The notes under the pieces are model-generated. The model had not been told where the DNA came from and made no database searches. It was given only the letters and a program-made list of their open reading frames with translations. From NCBI GenBank assembly GCA_963767475.1, contig CAVYEI010000006.1, positions 248,001 to 312,000 of the forward strand: a DNA stretch of 64,000 bases, in the 5' to 3' direction. Every line of letters begins with the position of its first letter. Position 1 is the stretch's first letter. The stretch is from WHSW01 sp963767475 (GTDB lineage Bacteria; Actinomycetota; Thermoleophilia; Solirubrobacterales; 70-9). Below, piece after piece: positions 40,151 to 49,400 of this stretch. The translations under genes were made by a program, and so were the position numbers.

Positions 40151-41397
40151 CCGAGTTCGACGTCGTCGTCTTCGGGGCGACCGGCGTTACCGGGCGCCGG
40201 GTGGCCGCGTACCTGAGCGGTACCGAGGCGCGCTGGGCGGCCGCCGGGCGCGACCCGGCGAAGCTCGAGCGCACCCTGGCGGAGGTCGGTGCAACGCCGA
40301 CGGAGACGATCGCGGCCGAGCTCGGCGACCCGGACTCGTTGGCGGCGATGGCGGCGCGGACGAAGGTGGTGCTGAACCTGGTCGGGCCCTATACGCCCCG
40401 CGCGCGGCCCGTGATCGCCGCCTGCGTCGCCGGCGGCGCCCACTACGCCGATCTCACCGGCGAGATCCCGTTCGTGCGGGAGATCGTCGAGGAGTTCGAC
40501 GTCGCCGCAGCCGAGGCGGGGGTGAAGATCGTCCAGGTCTGCGGCTTCGAGGCGCTGCCCCCCGACCTGGCCGTGCTCTGGGCGGCCGAGATCGCCCGCG
40601 AGCGCTGGGGCGAGGAGCTCGCCGAGGTCGACGTCTCGGTTGCGATCACCGGCACCCCGCCGGGCCTGCCGCGGCCGTCCGACATGATCTCCGGCGGCAC
40701 CTTCCAGAGCATGGCCGAGATGGTCGGCCACCGCGACCCCGAGGCGCTATCGGATCCCGCCGCGCTGATCGCCGATCCCCGGCTCGCGGACGCGATCCGC
40801 GCCCGCAGCCCGATCGTGCTCACGCCCCGCCGCGGCTCGCGCGGCGCCGTCGTCGGCCCGATGGCCCCGGCGGCGTTCATCAACCCGGCCGTGATCCAGC
40901 GCACGGCGGCGCTTGCGGCCGCCGAGCGCGGGGTGACGCTGCAGCCGTTCCGCTACCGCGAGGGGGTGGCGCTCGGCGGCTCGCCGCTGACCCTGCCCTT
41001 CCGCCTCGGCGCCGCCGGCGCGCTCGCCGGGACCCAGGCGGGGTTCCGGGCGCTCTCGCGTGCTCGTCCGGCGGTCCGCGACCGCGTCGCCGGGACTCTG
41101 CGCTCGGCGCTGCCCTCCGCCGGCTTCGGGCCGGCGGCCGATCGCCTCGAGCCCTGGCGATGGCGTTTCGACGTCGACGCGCGCACGACCGGCGCGCATC
41201 AGCTCACCGTCGAGGTGGAGGCCAATGGCCATCCCGGCTACCTGGCGACCGCGCGGATGCTCGGCGAGGCGGGATTGATGCTCGCCACCGACGGTGAGAC
41301 CCCGGAGCGCGCCGGCTGCCTGACGCCGGCCCTGGCGATCGGGACCGGTGGGCTGAAGCGGTTCGAGCGCGCCCAGATGTGGTTCTCGGTCGCCTGA
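40147..41397 (+). CDS. saccharopine dehydrogenase-like (trans-acting enoyl reductase family) with CTG start
   Basis: 416 residues. FDVVVFGATGVTGRRVAAYL is the NAD(P)-binding motif, and GGAHYADLTGEIPFVREIVE and CGFEALPPDLAVLWAAEIAR match saccharopine dehydrogenase-like proteins, including mycobacterial lipid enoyl reductases. CTG 40147 overlaps the previous TGA as CTGA and yields MTEFDVVVFG, the expected N-terminus; the next GTG would remove the motif. The natural reaction is unknown, but a lipid-related reduction is plausible beside fadD. Confidence 0.83.
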   Translation: MTEFDVVVFGATGVTGRRVAAYLSGTEARWAAAGRDPAKLERTLAEVGATPTETIAAELGDPDSLAAMAARTKVVLNLVGPYTPRARPVIAACVAGGAHYADLTGEIPFVREIVEEFDVAAAEAGVKIVQVCGFEALPPDLAVLWAAEIARERWGEELAEVDVSVAITGTPPGLPRPSDMISGGTFQSMAEMVGHRDPEALSDPAALIADPRLADAIRARSPIVLTPRRGSRGAVVGPMAPAAFINPAVIQRTAALAAAERGVTLQPFRYREGVALGGSPLTLPFRLGAAGALAGTQAGFRALSRARPAVRDRVAGTLRSALPSAGFGPAADRLEPWRWRFDVDARTTGAHQLTVEVEANGHPGYLATARMLGEAGLMLATDGETPERAGCLTPALAIGTGGLKRFERAQMWFSVA

Positions 41398-41428
41398 GCA
41401 ATCCGTTCAGACGCGGCCCGCCGCTGCG

Positions 41429-41824
41429 TCACCCGCCGAGCCCGCGCGCGCACTCGAGTGCCTCGAGGCGCCGGGCGAAGACGTCCATCCGAGTGATCAG
41501 ACCATCGTTCACCGACCAGCAGGTGTAGAAGTCGACCGCGCTGGGCGCGCCGCTCGCCCTGCCTCGACCGACCCAGCGGCCACGCTCGACGAACCTGGCG
41601 CCGACCTGCTCACGATGCTCGTACTCGTAGCGGATCTCCTGCCAGGGCTCGAGAAACTCCTCGAGGAAGGCACGCACCCGCTCGGGCCCTTCATAGGTGC
41701 CGCCCCCCGGCCACTCGTCCGCGGTCGAGATCACGAAATCCGTGTCACCGAACGCCAAGGCACGATCTACATCACGGGCGTTGAACGCCTCGATGAAGGC
41801 GTCGATCGCCTGCTCGTCGCTCAA
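41429..41824 (-). CDS. NTF2/SnoaL-like protein, TTG start
   Basis: 131 residues. SDEQAIDAFIEAFNARDVDR starts the family helix; FVISTADEWPGGGTYEGPER and the strands RYEYEHREQVGARFVERGR follow. TTG 41824 overlaps the TGA of the acyl-CoA ligase as TTGA, so the two are translated together. The ligand or reaction is unknown. Confidence 0.82.
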   Translation of the reverse strand: MSDEQAIDAFIEAFNARDVDRALAFGDTDFVISTADEWPGGGTYEGPERVRAFLEEFLEPWQEIRYEYEHREQVGARFVERGRWVGRGRASGAPSAVDFYTCWSVNDGLITRMDVFARRLEALECARGLGG

Positions 41825-43641
41825 CCCGCGTAAAGCGCCTCGATCTCGTCGCCGTACTTCTGCGAGATCGGCTTTCGCTTCAGCTTCATCGTCGGCGTCA
41901 GCTCGTCGCCGCCCGGTGCCCACTCGGTCGGCAGCACCTTGAACTTCTTGATCTGCTCGACCCGCGCCATTTTCTCGTTCGCCTGGTCGACGCCGGCTTG
42001 GACGGCCGCGATCAGGTCCTCGTCGCGGGCGAGCTCCTCGGGCGCGGTGCCCTCCTTGCCGTTCTTCTTCGCCCATGCGGGGGCGAAGTCGGGGTCGAGG
42101 ACGATCAGGGCGACGTTGTAGGGCCGGGCGTCGCCGATCGCCACCGCCTGGCCGATCAGCGGGCTACCGGCCTTCAGCTTCGCCTCGATGTTGGCGGGCG
42201 ACATGTTCTTGCCGGCCGCGTTGATGATCAGCTCCTTCTTTCGGTCGACGATCTTCAGATAGCCATCGGAATCGAGCTCGCCGATGTCGCCTGTCGACAG
42301 CCAGCCCTCTTCGTCGATCGTCTCCTCGGTCTTCTCGGGCTGGTTTCGGTAGCCGACCATGTTCGCGTCGCCGCGCACCATGACCTCGCCATCCTCGGCC
42401 AACTGGATCTCCCACCCCGGGCCGGGCGGTCCGACGGTGCCGAGCTTGACCTTGTCCGGCGGGTTGATCGTGACGACGCCGCAGGTCTCCGACATGCCCC
42501 ATAGCTCGCCGATCTTGATCCCGATCGCGTGGAAGAACTCGAGTACCTCGAGCGGAGTCGGCGCCGCCCCGACGTTCACCGACAGCGCCTCGTCGAGCCC
42601 GAGCGCGTTTCGCATCGGCGCGAACATCGCCGCGTCCGCCGCGGCGGCCCCCGCCGCGATCGCCTCGGGCACCGGCTCGCCGGCCTGCTCGAGCCTGACC
42701 TTCTGCAGCGACGCCTCGATCCCTTGACGGGCCTGCTCGCCCTGCTCGCCCGGGATCGCGGCCATCTTCGCCTCCAGCCCGGCCTTCAGCTTCTCCCAGA
42801 TCCGTGGCACGGCGAAGAAGAACGTCGGCCGGACCTTGGGGAGGAAGTCGATCACCTGGCGCGGGTCGGAGAGAACGTAGATCGTCGCTCCGAGGATCAC
42901 CGGCAGGTAGTAGTTGGCGCCGCGATCAGCGATGTGCGCGCTCGGCAACCACGAGATCACCTTGCCGCCGCGGTCAGGGAACTCGACGATCCCGTTCACC
43001 GACGCCACCAGACACATCAGGTTGCGGTGCGAGAGCTGCACGCCCTTCGGCGGCCCGGTCGTGCCCGAGGTGTAGATCAGGGTGAGCAGCTCGTCGGAAT
43101 CGACGGCTGCGACCGACGCGGAGACGTCGAAGCCGGGGTCCATCTGTTCGAGCTCGGCGAGCGTGTGATCGCCACCCTCGCCGTCGATCACGACCAGCGT
43201 CTCGATCGCAGGCAGTTCCTTGCGCGCCTCGTTGAACAACGGCAGGAACATCTTCTCGACAACGGCCACCTTGGCGCCTGCGTCCGAGCAGACGTACTCG
43301 ATCTGTTCCGGCGACGAAGTCTGGTAGATCGAGAACGGCACCGCTCCCAACGAGACCGCCGCCATGTCGACGGCGAAGAACTCCGGGCGGTTGTTCATCA
43401 GCAGCGCGACCGTGTCGCCGTGGCCGACGCCGAGCTTGGCCAGGCCGCCTGCGATCCGGCGCACCTGGGCACCGTACTCACCCCAAGTGATCACCTGCTC
43501 CTGATCGCCCTCCACGGTGACGATCGCCGGGTCGTCGGGGAGCCGCTCAACCGTCGCCTGGAACGCCAGAGCGAGATTCTGGGCGTAAAGCCCCCGGCCC
43601 GGTCCTCCGCTCGCATGGCGCTCAGCGGTCGTCGCCTCCAT
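41821..43641 (-). CDS. long-chain acyl-CoA ligase (FadD15-like)
   Basis: 606 residues. The AMP-binding P-loop LIYTSGTTGPPKGVQLSH is intact, as are the A5-type WGMSETCGVV and A8-type GWLSTGDIGELDSDGYLKIV motifs, and the catalytic lysine region in PTMKLKRKPISQKYGDEIEA. It activates fatty acids to acyl-CoA via acyl-AMP and could feed the WS/DGAT enzyme. A strong AGGAGGAG site precedes the ATG. Followed by the coupled SnoaL-like gene. Confidence 0.93.
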   Translation of the reverse strand: MEATTAERHASGGPGRGLYAQNLALAFQATVERLPDDPAIVTVEGDQEQVITWGEYGAQVRRIAGGLAKLGVGHGDTVALLMNNRPEFFAVDMAAVSLGAVPFSIYQTSSPEQIEYVCSDAGAKVAVVEKMFLPLFNEARKELPAIETLVVIDGEGGDHTLAELEQMDPGFDVSASVAAVDSDELLTLIYTSGTTGPPKGVQLSHRNLMCLVASVNGIVEFPDRGGKVISWLPSAHIADRGANYYLPVILGATIYVLSDPRQVIDFLPKVRPTFFFAVPRIWEKLKAGLEAKMAAIPGEQGEQARQGIEASLQKVRLEQAGEPVPEAIAAGAAAADAAMFAPMRNALGLDEALSVNVGAAPTPLEVLEFFHAIGIKIGELWGMSETCGVVTINPPDKVKLGTVGPPGPGWEIQLAEDGEVMVRGDANMVGYRNQPEKTEETIDEEGWLSTGDIGELDSDGYLKIVDRKKELIINAAGKNMSPANIEAKLKAGSPLIGQAVAIGDARPYNVALIVLDPDFAPAWAKKNGKEGTAPEELARDEDLIAAVQAGVDQANEKMARVEQIKKFKVLPTEWAPGGDELTPTMKLKRKPISQKYGDEIEALYAG

Positions 43642-43699
43642 CGCTCCTCCTCAAGAAGTTCGCAGCGTCGGCCGTAAAACTACCGCTTGAGCGCCGGTT

Positions 43700-44803
43700 T
43701 CACCGCACGCCGAAGCCCTCGCCGGTCAATCGGTCGATGTCGTTGCTGAGCCCGATCACGAACAACATCAAGACGAGGACGAAGCCGACCACCGAGGCGC
43801 GCTCCATCACCCGGAAGGCCACCGGCTTGCCGCGGACCTTCTCGACCAGGCTCCAGAAGATGTGACCGCCGTCGAGGGGCAGGAACGGAAACAGGTTGAT
43901 CACCGCCAGCGAAAGGCTGATCAGGGCGAGCACGAACAGTGCCTGGCGAGTGTCGAACTCGATCGACTGGCGGGTGACCTCGTAGCTGCCGACGATCCCC
44001 GAGATCTCCTTGCGCTGCTCGGCATCGAAGATCCGCCCGACGATCCCGACCGTGGACGAGGTCACCTCCCACATCCGGTCGACGGCGAAGTCGGCGGAGC
44101 TCGAGATCGTGCGGTCGGCGGGTACGAGCCCGGCGCCGACAAAGCTGAAGCCGAAGCGGAAGCGCTCCGCCTCGGCGTCGTAGAAGGGGCGCAGATTGAT
44201 CGTCATCGTCTCGCCGTCGCGGCGGACGACGATCGGCACCGCCTCGGTCGCGCGGCAGCCATCGACCTCCTCCCCGCCGGCGCACTGGGCCCCGTCGAGC
44301 GCCGCGACGAGGCGCTCGGACTGCTCGGCGGGGCTGCCGGCGCCGCTGTCGATGCCGTTGATCGACAGCACCCGGTCGCCTGACTCGAGGTGCGTCTGCG
44401 CAGGCGTGCCGTCCTCGACGTTGTCGACCGCGACCGCGGTCGCCTTCTCGAGCGTGAACCCGAGCCCGAACAGGATCACGAACGCGATCACGAAGTTGAC
44501 GAACGGCCCGGCGCCGATGACGACGATCCGCTTCCACACCGGCTGGTGGTAGTAGCCGCGCGCGGCGATGTCCTCGTCGAGCTCCTCGTCGGGGTTCATG
44601 CCGGTGATCTTCACGAAGCCGCCGAGCGGGATCGCCCCGATGCCGTACTCGGTCTCGCCGCGCTTGATGCTCCACAGCTTCGGCGGGAAGAACAAGAAGA
44701 AGCGCTCGACCCGCATCCCGACCGCCTTCGCGGCGACCATGTGGCCGGCCTCGTGGGCGATGATCAGAAACGAGAAGCCGAGGAAGGCGAGGAGCCAGCT
44801 CAC
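43700..44803 (-). CDS. rseP: site-2 membrane metalloprotease RseP
   Basis: 367 residues. H17-EAGH21 is the zinc motif in the first helix, and NLFPFLPLDGGHIFWSLVEK near the end carries the third ligand Asp. A PDZ domain lies between (ESGDRVLSINGIDSGAG). Such proteases cut membrane anti-sigma factors and remnant signal peptides. GTG 44803 overlaps the dxr stop as GTGA, keeping the dxr-rseP pair typical of actinobacteria. Confidence 0.94.
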   Translation of the reverse strand: MSWLLAFLGFSFLIIAHEAGHMVAAKAVGMRVERFFLFFPPKLWSIKRGETEYGIGAIPLGGFVKITGMNPDEELDEDIAARGYYHQPVWKRIVVIGAGPFVNFVIAFVILFGLGFTLEKATAVAVDNVEDGTPAQTHLESGDRVLSINGIDSGAGSPAEQSERLVAALDGAQCAGGEEVDGCRATEAVPIVVRRDGETMTINLRPFYDAEAERFRFGFSFVGAGLVPADRTISSSADFAVDRMWEVTSSTVGIVGRIFDAEQRKEISGIVGSYEVTRQSIEFDTRQALFVLALISLSLAVINLFPFLPLDGGHIFWSLVEKVRGKPVAFRVMERASVVGFVLVLMLFVIGLSNDIDRLTGEGFGVR

Positions 44804-45957
44804 GCGGCAGCTGCCCCTTGGCCCACGAGCTGCTCGGCGAGCTGGCGGGCGCGGGCGTCGCACTCGAACAACTGCTCGAAATGGCCGATCGGAGCGGGCT
44901 CGGTGCGCTCGAGGACGCTGGCGATCACCTCGGCGATCGCCGTGAACGGGATCCGGCCCTCGAGGAAGGCGGCGACGGCGACCTCGTCGGCGGCGTTGAG
45001 CGCGCACGGAGCCGTCCCTCCCGCCTCTCCGGCCTCGCGCGCCAGACGCAGGCAGGGGAAGGTCTCGAGGTCGGGTTGCTCGAATTCGAGCTGTCCGACG
45101 GTGGCCAGGTCGAGTCGAGGCACGGTGACGTCGGCGCGCTCGGGGAAGTGCAGGGCGTAGGAGATCGGCACCCGCATGTCGGGCAGCCCCAGGTGGGCGA
45201 GCTGGGCGCCGTCGTTGAGCTCGATCAGCGAGTGGACGATCGACTGCGGGTGGACGACGACGTCGATGCGCTCGTACGGCAGGCCGAACAAGTGGTGGGC
45301 CTCGATCAGCTCGAGGCCCTTGTTGAGCAGGGTCGCCGAGTCGATCGTGATCCGGCCGCCCATCTCCCAGGTCGGATGGGCGAGCGCCTCCTCGACCGTC
45401 ACTTGGCTGAGGTCGGTGCGACCGCGAAACGGCCCTCCGGACGCGGTCAGGATCAGCCGATCGACGGTGCCCGGGCCCTCCTCGGCGCGCAGGAGCTGGA
45501 AGATCGCCGAGTGCTCGGAGTCGACCGGCAGGATCCGCGCCTGCGTCGCCTCCGCCAGCGCGGTCACCAGCTCGCCGCCGACGACCAGGCTCTCCTTGTT
45601 CGCGAGGGCGAGGTCGATGCCCTCGCTGAGGGCAACGATCGTCGGCCCAAGTCCGGCGGTGCCGACGATCGCGTTGAGGACGAGATCGGCTTCGCTGGTG
45701 GCGATCAGCTCGCGCACGCCCTCGTCGCCGGCCAGAACCCGTACGCCGTCGAGCTCGCTCGCGGCGCGCTCGGCGGCCGCGGGATCGGTGAGCGCGACCG
45801 CGGCGACGCCGCTCTCGCGAGCCTGGGCGCAGAGGCGCTCCCAGTTGGTCGCCGCCGAGAGCCCGGCCAGCTCGAGCGTCTCGGAGCGCCCGATCACGTC
45901 GAGCGCCTGCTCGCCGATCGACCCGGTCGAGCCGAGGATGAGGACGCGTTTGACCAC
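44800..45957 (-). CDS. dxr: 1-deoxy-D-xylulose 5-phosphate reductoisomerase
   Basis: 385 residues from GTG 45957. VLILGSTGSIGEQALDVI binds NADPH; LALANKESLVVGG, PVDSEHSAIFQLL and LTASGGPFRG are the catalytic and metal-binding blocks; INSATLLNKG-type helix reads IDSATLLNKGLELIEAHHLF. It makes MEP, the first committed step of the pathway that also uses IspG. TACCCT (45969-45964) ends six bases before the start, suggesting a leaderless message. Confidence 0.96.
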   Translation of the reverse strand: MVKRVLILGSTGSIGEQALDVIGRSETLELAGLSAATNWERLCAQARESGVAAVALTDPAAAERAASELDGVRVLAGDEGVRELIATSEADLVLNAIVGTAGLGPTIVALSEGIDLALANKESLVVGGELVTALAEATQARILPVDSEHSAIFQLLRAEEGPGTVDRLILTASGGPFRGRTDLSQVTVEEALAHPTWEMGGRITIDSATLLNKGLELIEAHHLFGLPYERIDVVVHPQSIVHSLIELNDGAQLAHLGLPDMRVPISYALHFPERADVTVPRLDLATVGQLEFEQPDLETFPCLRLAREAGEAGGTAPCALNAADEVAVAAFLEGRIPFTAIAEVIASVLERTEPAPIGHFEQLFECDARARQLAEQLVGQGAAAA

Positions 45958-45990
45958 CGACGCAGGGTAGCGGTGGTCCTCAGGCGCCGA

Positions 45991-46030
45991 TAAAGCCGGG
46001 GCCGGGCCCGTAATCGGCCCGGCCCCCGGC
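45991..46030 (-). terminator. intrinsic terminator after the secreted gene
   Basis: On the minus strand a 14- to 15-bp GC stem with one bulged G (arms 46030-46016 and 46008-45995, loop GATTACG) is followed by TTTA. It lies 22 bases downstream of the secreted-protein stop and separates that gene from the dxr promoter. The U tract is short. Confidence 0.65.
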
Positions 46031-46051
46031 AATTCCTGGCTACCTATGCGG

Positions 46052-46843
46052 CTACTTGACCCGCTTCAGGGTCAGCGTCCAGGCGGTCACGGTCTGGCCC
46101 CGAAATGAGCCGGTCTCGTCACCGCAGATCGCGAGCCCGTCCTCCTGCCAGCAATCGGAGCTGCTGCCGTGGAGGACGATCTTCTTGCGCCCCTTGGCGT
46201 CGAACAGCTGCTTTTCCTTCAGCTTCACGTCCGCGGACTCGAGGTCGCCCTCGGCGGTCGAGTGGGTGTAGGGCCCGCCCTGCCAGTAGGGGCAGTTGCT
46301 GAACATGTTGCGCAGCTCCTCGAAGCCCGGGTCCCAGCTGGTCGCGTCGCCGCGCAGCAGCAGGCGGTCCTTGTTGACGTATGCAAGCGAGACGTTGATC
46401 AGCGCAGTCGCGGTCGCGCAGTCGACCGGCTGCGGGATCACGCCTCCGCCGTTCTCCTCGCAGTCGGCGGGAAACGGCGGCGGACCGGCGCTGTGGCTGC
46501 CCTCCATCGTCGCCGTCGCCGAGGCCTGGAACCCGGGGCTGAACATCACCCGCTGGTGGGTCGAGTCCCAGATCGGGTTGTCCTTGCGGATCTCGTACGC
46601 GGTGACCGTGGTCGGCTTCGCCGTCTCGTAGAACATCCGCACCGAGCCGCCGGCGTTCTCGCCGCCGTAGCAGGAGCCTTCGGGGGCGCGGTTATAGGAC
46701 CAGGTGATGTTCTGCTCGCCCTTCAGCGAGGCCTTGAACTTGGCCGTCTTCGGCGCCGTCGCGGCGCCGGCGGCGCCCGGGATTGCGGCAGCGCCCAGGC
46801 ACAAGAGGCCGATAAGCAGGGTTGACTTGGTGATTCGGTTCAC
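46052..46843 (-). CDS. secreted hypothetical protein
   Basis: 263 residues from GTG 46843, set by AAAGGAA eleven bases upstream. Signal peptide (NRITKSTLLIGLLCLGAAAI, then PGAAGA). The mature part is beta-rich with several Cys (APEGSCYGG; DCEENGG; FSNCPYW; SSDCWQEDGLAICGDE) that could form disulfides, and ends with a strand TVTAWTLTLKRVK. No family recognised. It sits between cdsA and dxr, with its own terminator. Confidence 0.7.
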   Translation of the reverse strand: MNRITKSTLLIGLLCLGAAAIPGAAGAATAPKTAKFKASLKGEQNITWSYNRAPEGSCYGGENAGGSVRMFYETAKPTTVTAYEIRKDNPIWDSTHQRVMFSPGFQASATATMEGSHSAGPPPFPADCEENGGGVIPQPVDCATATALINVSLAYVNKDRLLLRGDATSWDPGFEELRNMFSNCPYWQGGPYTHSTAEGDLESADVKLKEKQLFDAKGRKKIVLHGSSSDCWQEDGLAICGDETGSFRGQTVTAWTLTLKRVK

Positions 46844-46994
46844 GAGAGATTCCTTTCGGTCGTGCTTGATGACCGCACCCTCGCGTCGAATCGGCCTGTG
46901 CACATCGGGGCGACCCCCAAACCCGCCCCCCTAAGTTGGCGGCGCCAGCCTAGGGGTCGGCAGGCACACCGCCGCTCCGTCGTATGCTCGCGCG

Positions 46995-47789
46995 ATGGCA
47001 GATATCGACGTCCCGATCGGCGCCCACGTCGCCCGCGAGCAGCCACTGGAGGCGGCTGCCGAGCTCGGCGCCGACTGCGTGCAGATCTTTCTCTCCGACC
47101 CCGGCTCATGGCGAAAGCCCCCTCCCCACCCCGACGCCGAGGCGATCCGCGCCAGCCCGATCGACGTCTACGTGCACGCGCCGTACCTGATCAACGTCTG
47201 CTCGCCGAAGCCGAACGTCCGCTACGGCTCGCGCAAGATCCTCCAGCAGACCTGTGACGCCGCCTCCGAGGTCGGTGCCGCCGCGGTGATCGTCCACGGT
47301 GGCCACGCCGAGGACGACCTCGCCGAGGGTCCGGGTCGCTGGCTGCGCTCGCTCGAGCTGCTCGAGACCGACGCCCGGGTGCTGGTCGAGAACACGGCCG
47401 GCGGCGAGAACGCCGTCGCCCGCCGCTTCGACGCACTGGCGAAGCTCTGGGAGGCGATCGGCGACGCCGCCACCGGGGTCGAGCTCGGCTTCTGCTTCGA
47501 CACCTGCCACGCCCACGCCGCCGGCGAGGAGCTCGACGACGCGGTCGAGCGCGTGCTGGCGATCACCGGTGCCATCGACCTCCTGCACGCCAACGACTCC
47601 CGCGACCCCGCGGGCACCGGCGCCGACCGCCACGAGCGCCTCGGCGAGGGCCAGGTGGACGGCGACGCCCTGCGCGGCATGATCCGTGCCGGGGCCGAAG
47701 CGGGCGCGGCGGTCGTGGTCGAGACGCCGGAGCCGCTGGACGGCTTGCGCGACGACCTCGAGTTCGTACGCGCCGCGATCAGCGGCTAG
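46995..47789 (+). CDS. nfo: deoxyribonuclease IV (AP endonuclease)
   Basis: 264 residues, TIM barrel. Metal-site blocks of the Nfo family are in order: VHAPYLIN, VIVHGGHAED, VLVENTAGG, FCFDTCHAHAAG, LLHANDSRDPAGTGADRHER and LGEGQVDG. It cleaves DNA 5' of abasic sites in base-excision repair. TATGCT (46983-46988) ends six bases before the ATG, identical in layout to the MmcQ gene. It is on the opposite strand to the translation/lipid genes around it. Confidence 0.93.
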   Translation: MADIDVPIGAHVAREQPLEAAAELGADCVQIFLSDPGSWRKPPPHPDAEAIRASPIDVYVHAPYLINVCSPKPNVRYGSRKILQQTCDAASEVGAAAVIVHGGHAEDDLAEGPGRWLRSLELLETDARVLVENTAGGENAVARRFDALAKLWEAIGDAATGVELGFCFDTCHAHAAGEELDDAVERVLAITGAIDLLHANDSRDPAGTGADRHERLGEGQVDGDALRGMIRAGAEAGAAVVVETPEPLDGLRDDLEFVRAAISG

Positions 47790-47796
47790 AGCGCGG

Positions 47797-48738
47797 CTAG
47801 TAAACGAACGCGACCGCCAGGTAATACCCCGCGACGATCGTGAACATGACCGCGTCGAGGCGGTCGAGGAGGCCGCCGTGGGGGCCGAAGATCGTGCCCG
47901 AGTCCTTGATCTGCAGGTCGCGCTTGATCATCGACTCGAACAGGTCGCCGACCGGCGCCAGGATGGCGACGCAAGCCCCCATCACGAGCGCGTCGAGTCC
48001 GGGCAGCCAGTCCTGGTAGAGGCCGGCGAACCAGAAGCCGGCCGTGCCACCGACGACCCCGAACGCCAGTCCCTCGAGGGTCTTGTTCGGCGACAACGCG
48101 GGCGCCAGGCGGTGGCGGCCGAACAGCCGCCCGCCGGCGTAGGCGGCGGTGTCGGCGACGAAGGTGGCGACGAGCACGTCGACGAGCAGCGCGGCGCCGT
48201 GATCTGGCAGCTCGCGCAGCAGCACCGCGTGCGCGAACGGGATCCCGACCCAGACGATCGCGAACGCGGTCACGGCGATCGAGATCGTCACCCCGTCGCG
48301 GTCCGGGCGCGCCACCGCGGCAGCGAAGATCAGCGGCACGCTCGCGGCCAGGGCGATCATCATCTGGAACTGACTGCCGTAGAAGGCCGCGGCGACGAGC
48401 CCCGCCGCGGCGGCGAAGGCGACCAGCATGAACGGCCGCGCGTCGGCGGTCATGCGGAAGAACTCGTGGATGCCGACGCAGGCAAAGCCGATCATCGCCA
48501 CGGCGAACAACTCGCCGCCGACGATCGCGATCGTGACCACGATCGCGATCCAGGGCAATGCCCAGGCGATCCGGGCCAGCGTCTCGGAGATCCGCGGCGG
48601 CTTGCCGTCGTCGCCACCCGAGCCGCGGCGCCGGCGCCGGCGCGAGCGCTTCGCCGGCAGCGGGGGCGGATCCGCCGGGCGGTTTCGCCGCGCGTGATCG
48701 AAGTCGAGCTCGGAGTCGAACGGGCGCGATCCCTCCAT
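47797..48738 (-). CDS. cdsA: phosphatidate cytidylyltransferase
   Basis: 313 residues. An Arg/Pro-rich cytoplasmic N-terminus of about 55 residues precedes about eight membrane helices. The CdsA signature is in LSPNKTLEGLAFGVVGGTAG and GDLFESMIKRDLQIKDSGTI, then GPHGGLLDRLDA. It makes CDP-diacylglycerol, the substrate of PgsA. Its ATG overlaps the uppS stop (TGATG). Confidence 0.94.
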   Translation of the reverse strand: MEGSRPFDSELDFDHARRNRPADPPPLPAKRSRRRRRRGSGGDDGKPPRISETLARIAWALPWIAIVVTIAIVGGELFAVAMIGFACVGIHEFFRMTADARPFMLVAFAAAAGLVAAAFYGSQFQMMIALAASVPLIFAAAVARPDRDGVTISIAVTAFAIVWVGIPFAHAVLLRELPDHGAALLVDVLVATFVADTAAYAGGRLFGRHRLAPALSPNKTLEGLAFGVVGGTAGFWFAGLYQDWLPGLDALVMGACVAILAPVGDLFESMIKRDLQIKDSGTIFGPHGGLLDRLDAVMFTIVAGYYLAVAFVY

Positions 48739-49400
48739 CAGCGGCCCCCGAACCGCCGGCCGCGGGTCTCGTACTCGGCCAGCGCGGCCTCGAAGGCGGC
48801 GCGGTCGAAGTCGGGCCATAGCGCGTCGGAGAACACGAGCTCCGAGTAGGCGCACTGCCAGAGCAGGAAGTTGGAGACCCGCTGTTCGCCGCTGGTGCGG
48901 ATGAGGAGGTCTGGGTCGTGCATCTCGGGTGCGTAGAGGTGGCCGCGAAACTCGTCCTCGGAGTTCCCCTCAAAGGTTCGCGCCGCGTCGATGATCTCCG
49001 CCCTGCCGCCGTAGTTGAAGGCGACGAAGAGCGTGATCCGATCGTTCCCGGCGGTCGTCGTCTCCGCCCATTGCATGCGCTCGACCAGCTCCGCGGGGAC
49101 GCCGTCGCGGCGGCCGATGAACCGCATCCGCACGCCCTCGAGATCGAGCTCGGGAGTCTCGCGGTCGATGCGCTCGGCGAACATCGCCATCAGGCCCTCG
49201 ACCTCCTCGGCCGGGCGCTGCCAGTTCTCGGTCGAAAACGAGAACACGGTCAGCTCCTCGATCCCGAACTCCGCCGCGTCACGGAGGCGCTCCTTGACGC
49301 GGTCGGCGCCGGCCTGATGACCGTCGACCGCCGGCAGTCCCCGCTCCGCCGCCCATCTGCCGTTGCCGTCGGTGATGATCGCGACGTATCTAGCCGTCAA
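48738..49400 (-). CDS. uppS: isoprenyl diphosphate synthase (cis-prenyltransferase)
   Basis: 220 residues. The catalytic Asp is D11 in IITDGNGRWAAERGLP, where the usual Met before DGNGRW is Thr. FSFSTENWQRP and the C-terminal DLLIRTSGEQRVSNFLLWQC complete the family pattern. It elongates polyprenyl diphosphate, the lipid carrier for peptidoglycan. TTG 49400 overlaps the frr stop as TTGA. Confidence 0.94.
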   Translation of the reverse strand: MTARYVAIITDGNGRWAAERGLPAVDGHQAGADRVKERLRDAAEFGIEELTVFSFSTENWQRPAEEVEGLMAMFAERIDRETPELDLEGVRMRFIGRRDGVPAELVERMQWAETTTAGNDRITLFVAFNYGGRAEIIDAARTFEGNSEDEFRGHLYAPEMHDPDLLIRTSGEQRVSNFLLWQCAYSELVFSDALWPDFDRAAFEAALAEYETRGRRFGGR